Part shown: in pieces, positions 51,401 through 60,400 of the stretch
How the letters are laid out: the number at the start of each line of letters is the position of its first letter
Position numbering within the stretch: position 1 is the stretch's first letter
Assembly: GCF_030848805.1 (NCBI RefSeq)
Contig: NC_092358.1
Span: 1,984,001 to 2,048,000, forward strand
DNA length: 64,000 nt
Reading direction: 5' to 3'
From: Temnothorax longispinosus
Taxonomy: Eukaryota; Arthropoda; Insecta; Hymenoptera; Formicidae
Notes under the pieces: model-generated
The model's input: only the letters and a program-made list of their open reading frames with translations
Database searches by the model: none
What the model was told of the DNA's origin: nothing
Translations under genes and position numbers: made by a program

Positions 51401-54400
51401 GCTGCCACTTTCGGCTCGTTTGTCACCGAAGCGGAGAACTCCGTTTCTCTTTTCGTCGCGCTGTCACGCGCAGGAAGGGAGATTCACACTCTTCGTTCTC
51501 ACTCCTTCCTCTTCTATAACAATAAGTTCAATATTTTCTTTCTTTTAATTTTCTTTTTGTAAATCTAAGAAATAGATTTAAGTACATTGTGACACCCAGA
51601 AATAACCAAAATGATAAAAAAAATTTGTTAACAAAAACTTGTCAATAAAAATTATTTCAAATATCAACTAAATTTTAATTTCACGTAAGCCCTTTCATCG
51701 TAAGTTTCTGGCGAGGAATTATTAGGCGCGAGCCTGGAGATTTCAAAAGAACGCATCGTGCGCGTTTCGTGCATGCAAAACGTCGCGCTGATCAAAGCGC
51801 GCGCGGGGTCGCCCCGAAGGAAGGGAGAATGTGGACGACGAAGGCAGAAGAATCTGATTTCGGGGGCGCAATCGTCGGGAATGCAAAGCACACACGGAGC
51901 TATTTGATCTGTATGCATATCGTAACAGCTCTCGCTCTCGCGCTCTCGAGCCAGAGCGCATGCATCGACGGCGACGCACATGCACCGCCGTTTGCGAGAG
52001 AGAAGAGGGGAGAGAGCGACGAAGAGGGTAGTGTGGGTCCGACCCCGCGGGGCCAAGCGCGTATTTACGGAAGGGTCGCTGATAACACGCCGACGATTGT
52101 GTCCACACACCTCCACCTCCGTGTCCACGCACGTACGCGCGCATGCACGCACGTAAGGGACGCGCACACGCGCGAGCGGAAACGCTCGCCCGCGCGGGAC
52201 GAACACTGCAAATATTAGTTCATTACCAAAAGTGCCAGTGAAACCGAGGCTGCGAATGGGTAGCACCGCGGAACCGCAGGAACGTTCGTCCGCGGTTTAT
52301 TTAACGACGCCCTTCCGGCCGCTTTTCAATTAACCGCCTGCCGCTCCCGCTCGCCCGCCCCGTCCCCGTTGACCGCTCCTCCGATAGCCACCTCTGCGCT
52401 TGAAACTCCTTAATTTCTTATCTTCGTTACGTGCCGTTCTTCAACGAGATTCGTTCGAAATATCTCGATTCTTACTCCGATTTACAGAAGTTCCCATAAA
52501 ACTGGTACCTATAGAATTACGAGGGCCGAATCGATAGCGAGAGAAAAACCCACGACGGGATGAGAGCGCGTGGAAGATACACGTTCGCCGGAAGTGCAGC
52601 GAGGAATCGCATGTCGCGGGAGTATAAATAAGAGTACATCAGCGCGCGTGTAACCCCTCACTCGGCCGTGTCCGGAGCTCCGCACTACGTAATATACTGA
52701 CATGTGCGGCGCCGAAGGGGAACCATTTAATAACAATATATCTTGGCTGGCCGCGCGATACCGCGCGAAAAATACGCGTCTATGAGATGAAAGGTGGCAA
52801 CAAAAAACAGATATTTTAACGTCAAAATCACTTAGTTTAGTTTCTAATTAAAGCATATAAGGATTAAGCACATAATTTAATTAAGATATCCGTCTATAAA
52901 CAATTATAGACGGATATCTTAATTAAATTTTAACTAAGAAGGCGAGTTCAAATAGAGATCACACACATAAATGCAATAAAATGCAATAAAATGTACATAA
53001 ACTTGTGTTTGATGCAAGTGGTATAAATTAAATATACTTTTGATAAACTAAATGAAGCAATCCATTATCTGCACCTTAAACAAACGCGTAGTCAAATGAA
53101 TAAAAAATGGGGAAACGTGTTTTTTAAATTTCGCGATAACAGACTAAACTGCGAGCATCGCCGGAGGCCTCATCTAGGCGGTGTGTTCAACGGCAAATAA
53201 AAAAACGACATGATGATCGCAAGCTCGTTAGTCAGCCACTACCGATGCCGCGACACGAATAGCGCACGTCTCGCTGAGAAAATATCCGACGAAAGACGGC
53301 GACTTAACGAGACGAGAGCGAAGAGAGTGGGAAAAAATACTGTGGAGAACCAAGGAGGATGACAATTTCACGGTACATTAGTGTCCGGTAGGAGTATCCG
53401 GGGGACATGTTTGCGGACGGCGCGAACTATAATTATGTTTTTAATTAATCATCATTTTGTCGGAGCGCCGACGAGGCCGACAACGACGACGTGGACGCGT
53501 TGAAGTCGCCAACGTCGCTCGCGTCCCAAAGTTTGCTCGGTTTGGCTCGTTACCGGCCGATGACGTACGTTCTAATAATGCACGTTGGCGCAACATGACA
53601 CCTCCCCTTCTCTTTCTCTCAACCGGATGATTCCCTTCGATCCCGTAATACCCGTCGTCGGTCCCACCATCCCTTGTGCAACGCAGTGGTATGATGCTTG
53701 CACCAAAAGCCGCGAGCCCTCTCGTCTCGCTTGTATCTTCAACGTAAATGACTCCGAAAAAGCGATTGCTGCACGCCCAAGAAAAATTGTATCGTATAAT
53801 ATTATTCCGCGAAAAATAATCTGCCTCTATTATTTATTGCATCCATCAAAATTCCTTTACTTTCTAGCAAAATGCCGCATAATATTAGCAAAGTATTTGC
53901 ATATAAAAGTGACTCGTTGTCGTCGGCGTTTCCCCGAGCGTTGAGGGATTAATTATCATTTCGGACAAACGATGTCACGGCACTTTCTGGAACGTCCGGT
54001 CGATAAATAATTTAGTCGAGTTAATAAAATAAATGTCACTCAGCCCCTCTCCCGGGCGCTTCCCGCCCTTCCCGCGGCGCTTTCCCCCTCGGGAGCAACC
54101 TGTCGTCTTTCCTCAAGAAGGCGCGACTACCTCGACTTCAACTCGCTCGGCCGAGAAGTTTACGAGTCGGAAGATTTACCGTTGATGTAACAAGCACGTT
54201 AGCCCTGTGTGCCCCTTCTTTCCAACTCGCATTGTTTCCCTTCCCCCTTTCTCGAGCTCGAGCTACCGGAATCTGCTTTTATATCACTTTTCATTACTCG
54301 CGTGTATCCCATTAATCCATCCCATGCCGCTTTATTTTCTCGCTCAGCGCTTTCGATCGACGTCGACGCGCGACTTTTACGATTTCCTTTCGTGCCGCGT

Positions 54401-57400
54401 CGCGATCAATCGGGACGTGCGCGCGGCTGCGACATCGTCCCGTGGAGGGATGATCGATCCATTATCATCGTTCAGAGAGGATGTGAGGGACCTACTTCAC
54501 GACCGTTCGGTCACGACAAGATCATGACGTAACTTGGTCGTCCCTATGTCCTTAGAGCGCGCCATCATCGATAAGCGGCCGATAATCGGTTCGGAGAAGG
54601 GCCCGCCGATTGATCAAGTTCGCCGAACGCGAACTCACCGGGCGGCTGTCGCGAATCGATTGTTTTTTGGCTGACTATCCGTGCCGTTCGTCGATTTCCG
54701 TGCGCGGGATCTCCCTTTGAATCACGCGAGCCACGACGACGCTACGAGAGGAGCGCATCGCGCAAAAAATAGTCGGGCTAATTGTCGTCTGTTGCTGGGA
54801 TTAGATCACGGGAACGTCAAGCATAATCGATCGACGAAGAGCGATCGAAGGTGACCAGGCGAGGAATATATAAGCGATTGGCGATGAATTTTATACCTGC
54901 TCCACGAGCGAGGCTCGAACCCGCTCTCGTGAAATTAAGGCGACCCTAAAGCCCGATCGTGCATCCTCTCCCCTCTTTTCCGTCTCTTTCTTTTTCTCTT
55001 TCTCTTGAATACGAGGTGCAGATCGTGTTTCTTTAAATATCTGAGTAATTGCCCAGTCAATCGCGCCCGCACACCGGCAATTACGCGCGAAAATTATGTC
55101 GGGAAATTACTGGGTGGGCATATAGTGGAAGAATCGAAGAATACGATACAGCGGAACAGCGCGCCGGAGAGGAGACGGAAGAACGAGAGTGATAGCGTGA
55201 CTAACGCACGCTTTGTCAGCGCCGGGATAATCGCACAGCGATTCTCGCGCATAATTTACTTTACTTTGGCGCAATTTGCCATCTTGCAATCTTGCCCGGA
55301 TAAAGTCCTCCACCTATGCGTATATATTGAGACGCGAGAACGGTCTCCACCGTCGGCAGACGGCGTTCTGATGTCCGCGCTTGCGGATTATTCATAAAAG
55401 AAAACCGGTATAATCAGCGGAGCAATCATCATCATCATTGCTAATGCAACGTAATAATACGTCGTAACAATTAATCGCGACAATCAGTCGAGCGGTGTAC
55501 GAAAGAGAATAAATTATAAAGCTGTAGAACTGCCAGAGAGAGAAACAATCGGTGATGACCTTCGGTAATTCGAATTCGCGTCGATATACGCGCAGTTAAG
55601 CGGACAAGGCGGAAAACGTCGCGTCGCGGCGCATCATGTAATTATGGGGATTCTCGTGGTGGCATGCTGACAGCTCGAAGCCCGGACCGGTTGCCGCGTA
55701 AACGGTATTAATCACAATGCGCGTATTTGCGCGCACGTCGCGTCGCTGCCGTACGTGTGCCGCTCGTGTAACTATAGTTACTCCGTAGGTGTTTGCGCCG
55801 TGTGCCTGTCCGCGCGCTGACAGTTCGTTTGAACGCAATTAGCGTGCCGCTCGCGATGGTAAGAGAGCGAGAACGGCTCTCGGCTATCGTCCGCGCGATC
55901 GCCGAGTCGAATTAACCATTTCGCCGCGCTCGTCGCGCGGCGATAGACGAGGCCGAGCCGATCGTTCGACAGCCGGGGCCGATTTTGCGCCGAGATACGT
56001 TATTTTTTCGACCTGTGCTTATCCGGCGATTACATGATAAACGCCTATTCCTACGTAATTCGCGCGAAATGGCGTGTATTCCACTATCAAGTTTCTTATT
56101 ATCAAGTTACTCGCTAGGCAATAGTATGCTGTACAATAATGGTTAGCCGCGGGCATGATAAATCAGAATGCTAAAATGTAATAATGGATGACGATGCGTG
56201 ATACTGCATCACTCATACGTGTACAGTTTAATATTAATTAAAGAAAAATAATAATAAAATTCTATATTATTCAGACGTTCACATAAGAAATGCTTGTTAA
56301 TATCAATTTACGTTTTACATTCCATGAAACTTCAAGTTCAAGTATTTATTCTTGGTCTTTTTGTTAATCAGATGAGATAAAACGTTAACGTGCGCATCGA
56401 ACTGAGACGAATCGTTCATATTAAACTAAGTGTTGTACTAAATGAGTAGGATAATCTCGATCGTGCCATTCCCGAGATACGACTCGACGTTCGACGTCGG
56501 CGGTAATCACGCGCGGTTATCAAAGCGGCAAGAAGTGAAATATCTTACGACGCGTTTCGACGTGTCCGTCGTTTTACGTCCGTCGTCGGTGTACTTCTTT
56601 GTGGACGCGGTCTCGGCAGCCACGAAACCATGACCGTAAATGTAAATGGGCGACGTCATCTCGCTGGCACGGCGCAGGAGGGATAAGACGGAGAAGAGGA
56701 GGAAGCGAGAAGCAAACCCCAAGCGCGCGGTGGAAAGAGAGGGAGAGAGAAAGGAAGCAGAAAGAGTCGATCGTAACGATGAGGCTCAACTTTATGAATA
56801 TTATTTTCCAGCAGATGTCCTGGACGATAGGACGTCGTCGCCGTCGTCGTCGTAATTAATGACGTCGCGGGCGCGACGGGGAGGGTGGCTCCAAGTTAGG
56901 TTGAAGAGAGACGACGAACGGGGGGAACGAGGTACGGAACGAGGGTGGCGCGGGAGGGGACGGGCAACGGAGACGCGGAGGCAGGCAACGCGTAAGGGGA
57001 TGCCTGACGATAAGGAACCCGTAGGAAGGCAGCGAGAAACTGATGGCGGATGGTAGTTGGACAGCGACAGACAATGCGCCTGAATTATGCCGGAATGACT
57101 GGGTAGTTTTAAAGCCAGGAAGCCGACATTAGCGCATTGATACCGAACATTCTGACTGCGGGGAACCATTAATATTACTTACTTCATAACGCGCGAGCCG
57201 CCGCCACCGCAGCGCGCCGAGGGTCGACGGGAGCGCGATGGAAGCCGCGCGTCTCTCGCAACTCCGCCTTCATCCGCTCGTAACGTCTGCTTATCCGCCA
57301 GTCATATATATCCAAAATTCGATTCAATATTCGATATCACTCGTGACGAAAAAGAAAATGATCGATGGATGCAACTATGACGATGTCGATGTAAAAATTG

Positions 57401-60400
57401 GCAACTGTACAGCTGTTACTCCTCTCCTTCGAATGCGCGAAATAAGGTCGTTATTTAGATCAAAAAAATATTCTGATAAATCTTATCCCGCATCTAAACC
57501 ACCGACGTGGACCATCCGTGAACGGACTTCACCGTGACGCGGGATTAACGAGATTTAATTGACTGAACTGGCGGATAGACTTAAGGGGAAATCGGAGTTT
57601 TCCTCCGAGCGAGTAGATCAAATGGATTAGCGGGAACAAATCATCGGGATTAAAACGCGGCGGCGTTTTGGGGGTGAGCAAGGGTGAAACAAACGGCAGA
57701 AGGAGTAACGCAGTCTTCGGTCGCAGGCTGCGTTCTGCGAACGTTGTAAAATCAAAAGGACAAACAATTAATAAAGCCGGCGCCGTCGATTAATCAGAAT
57801 TTAACTCGCAGTTAAATACTCGAGAATCGCCCTCGGCTGCGCGGCTGCTGGCGCGTATCTCGAGGGAACGAACGAACGCGCGGGCCACGCAGGATAAACA
57901 AAGGTTTACATCAGTGTCAGTCGCAACAAGTCCGAATTCGTCTAGGGTTCTCGCCATGAATATTCACGGTGCGCTCGCCGGTCCGCCGCCCTTCCACAGC
58001 AAACCACCCCCGTCGCTCTCGCTACTCCGTTTCCCGGCCCCTCGTGCCCCCCATACCTCCCGACCCGCTCCCAGCATCCACGGTCCGCTCCCCGTGGCCT
58101 CGTGCCCATTTACCACCCCCTGCGATATCCATCGAACGGCCACCAGTCAAAGGCTGAAATCACAATACGCGTTTGTCCGGTTGACGAAGTCGACGGTGGG
58201 GTCGACGGTAAAGCAAATAGAACGAGAGAGAGAAAGAGAAAGGGCGGCGCACAGGCGGCGGGTGAGCGCGTGCGGGGGCCGAGTGAGTGGTTGGCGGCGG
58301 GGGCTCGACCAGTGGTCATTGCCTTTGAATTGGAAATTACGTTTCGGACGGCCAAGTGTCGATTTTCACCCCCCGTATTAACGGCTCTCTGCCAGACTCA
58401 CCGTGGAGGCGCGAGGACCTGCTCCGTTCTCTCGCACCTCCTATTCCTCCTTCGGTGAGGGTGAAACGGAAGATTTTCGAGATGCGTCGTTCGGCGCACC
58501 TTTCTTCCCTCTCATCCTTTTTGTGTCTCGCAACCTTTCGTTTTTGCGGAGGCAAACGACAACGAGCTCAAAGGAGAAAAAGAGAGCGATAATGAAGCAG
58601 AGTCTGTGCTACTTCGCACCCTCTCCGCCTAGGTCGACGAGGGGGTGTGGGTGCAAAGCCCCTTTCCGAAATCAACCCTTTCGGAGCAGCAATGGCTCGG
58701 CGAGCGCGAGTATTTCGCAGGCACTCAAATGATTTAATCCCCGAATGATGGACGGGCACGTCGCGACGATGATCTGCGTGCCGTGAAGTGACAAGTGGTT
58801 AGGATCACGCGGAAACCTCGGTGGCTCGCTCTCCGGCCGCGGCTGTGTTGGTGTCGGATGAAACGGAGGCCGTCGGTCGGTCGGATGGATTTTGCGGCGG
58901 ATAGGAGAGGGATAGAACGCACGGTGCGGAGAAGGAGAGCAGAGGGGGTTACGCGCGAGCTCTCGCACCATACAAATCATGTCGGCATTACTACGTCAGG
59001 CCTGGACTCAACTTGTCGCGCGACCGGAAACTCGATACCGCTTCCCCGGATAATACTGATTTATCGGAAGTGCAGCGGCGGCCTAGGCCGCCGGCGTCAT
59101 CGAGCCCGCCGTTCGTGTTGCGTTCTGTATTTTTGCTGCCATCCGTGATGTAGCGCGATTTTTCCGGCTAATCGAGAATTACGGGTTCACGGATGAACGG
59201 CGTTGCGCGAGCCCCCCTCTCCCCCACGCTCGGGCGTTATCACTCGCGCCCCTCGAAATTTCTACGCACCCGAAATTTCTACGTGAAAATGCGAAGACCG
59301 CGGACCGTAGTCCGGCACGATTTTCTTTTTTTTCTCCCACCATATCTTGCTTATTTTCTTTTTAATACGGTTTTGGATGTCCTACCTTTCGAGATGTTTG
59401 ACAATATCTTCGTAGGCAGCTCGGCAGTTTTCCCAAACCGTCCCGGACCTGTGGAGCACAAAACAAAAGGCGGTTACGACACGGACAAAATGGAAAAGAA
59501 AGCCTAAGCCTCGGCCGGAACGGCGATCAAACCAAAAGGGAAACGAAAGAAGAAACGCGTCGTTCGGCGATCGTGGTGGAAGTCGCTTAATCGCGAGGCG
59601 TCCTCCTGCGAGAGGACACTGATTAAGAGTCCTTGTTCCGTACCGTCCCGTCTCGTCTCTCGATTACGACACGATTCCGACCGTTGCCGAACGCACCGGG
59701 AATGAAGAACCTTTGATGTCGCTGATTAAAAAAGAGATGTCAGCGCGGCAGGAGCGGAGTTAATTTGCGACTTAGAATTTCGCCGGTCGTGAAAGCAAAA
59801 AAAAATACAAGAGGAAGGAATGGATAAGTTAATCAGGGGGGGAACGAATCTTCGTTTGCGTAATATAAAACTGAAACGGAAATCAGATGGCATCGACCGC
59901 GTTCTGAAAATGCCTATCCAAATACATCATCCTGAAGAGAAGTTCCTAATGTCAATACGCCTGACACGGTTTCCACGGACTTACGTTGATAATTTTGCTG
60001 TATTTGCACGGGCAGGAAACGGATCTCGATGACGATGGGGGAGAAGCGAGGAAGAAAAGCGAGTGGTAGATGCAGAGGAAAGCCGTACGTGTCGTCCGTA
60101 GAAACTGGTCGAAAAGGTCACGAACGCAGGGTGACGAAAGGCCGGGGCCGGGGAAGTTGGACGAAGGAGATACGGCAAGTTAAGGGGTGGCGACAAAGCA
60201 GGACAGAGTTGAAGAGGGGGGGACGGCGGGTGGACGCGGTGACGGTGGTGGCGTCGGTGTCCCAGGATGGGGTTGCGTTGAATTAATCATATTCCGGTGT
60301 TTGTCGTGGCGCCCCCAGACGTAATCCGTCTTACCTCCCGATCTCTCTCGCTCGCTCGCTCCTCCGCCGCGATAGATTTGCATTTTAATTAAAAGCAAAG

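Larger units (their letters stand above)
34073..59385 (-). other. dac intron B-C (25.3 kb)
   Basis: This is the largest intron, bounded by GTAGGA at exon B and TTTGTTACAG at exon C. I found no nested gene, tRNA or recognisable transposon protein. It holds a 12-G run at 36154-36165, a near-palindrome at 36389-36410, a C-rich duplication at 37081-37101, a diverged tandem duplication at 38113-38476, a CG/GA repeat at 45369-45421, GGACGC hexamers at 47143-47162, a CT tract at 47939-47961, a TA-rich palindrome at 48587-48612, purine tracts at about 49699-49800, 49975-50015, 50817-50925 and 56684-56775, an AT-rich island at 52790-53110 with a perfect hairpin at 52874-52929, and further AT-rich islands near 46180-46290, 51530-51670 and 56220-56350. 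Long introns of developmental regulators often carry enhancers; which parts do so here cannot be read from sequence. Confidence 0.85.

Noticed and set aside
51664..52266. Overlapping open frames on both strands (up to 200 codons)
   Set aside because: Simultaneous openness on both strands with Arg/His/Ala-rich products indicates CpG-rich non-coding sequence.
54890..54935. Sequence resembling a tRNA T-arm (gggttcgagcctcg on the minus strand)
   Set aside because: The flanking bases do not form the 5-bp T stem, and no acceptor or anticodon stems are present.
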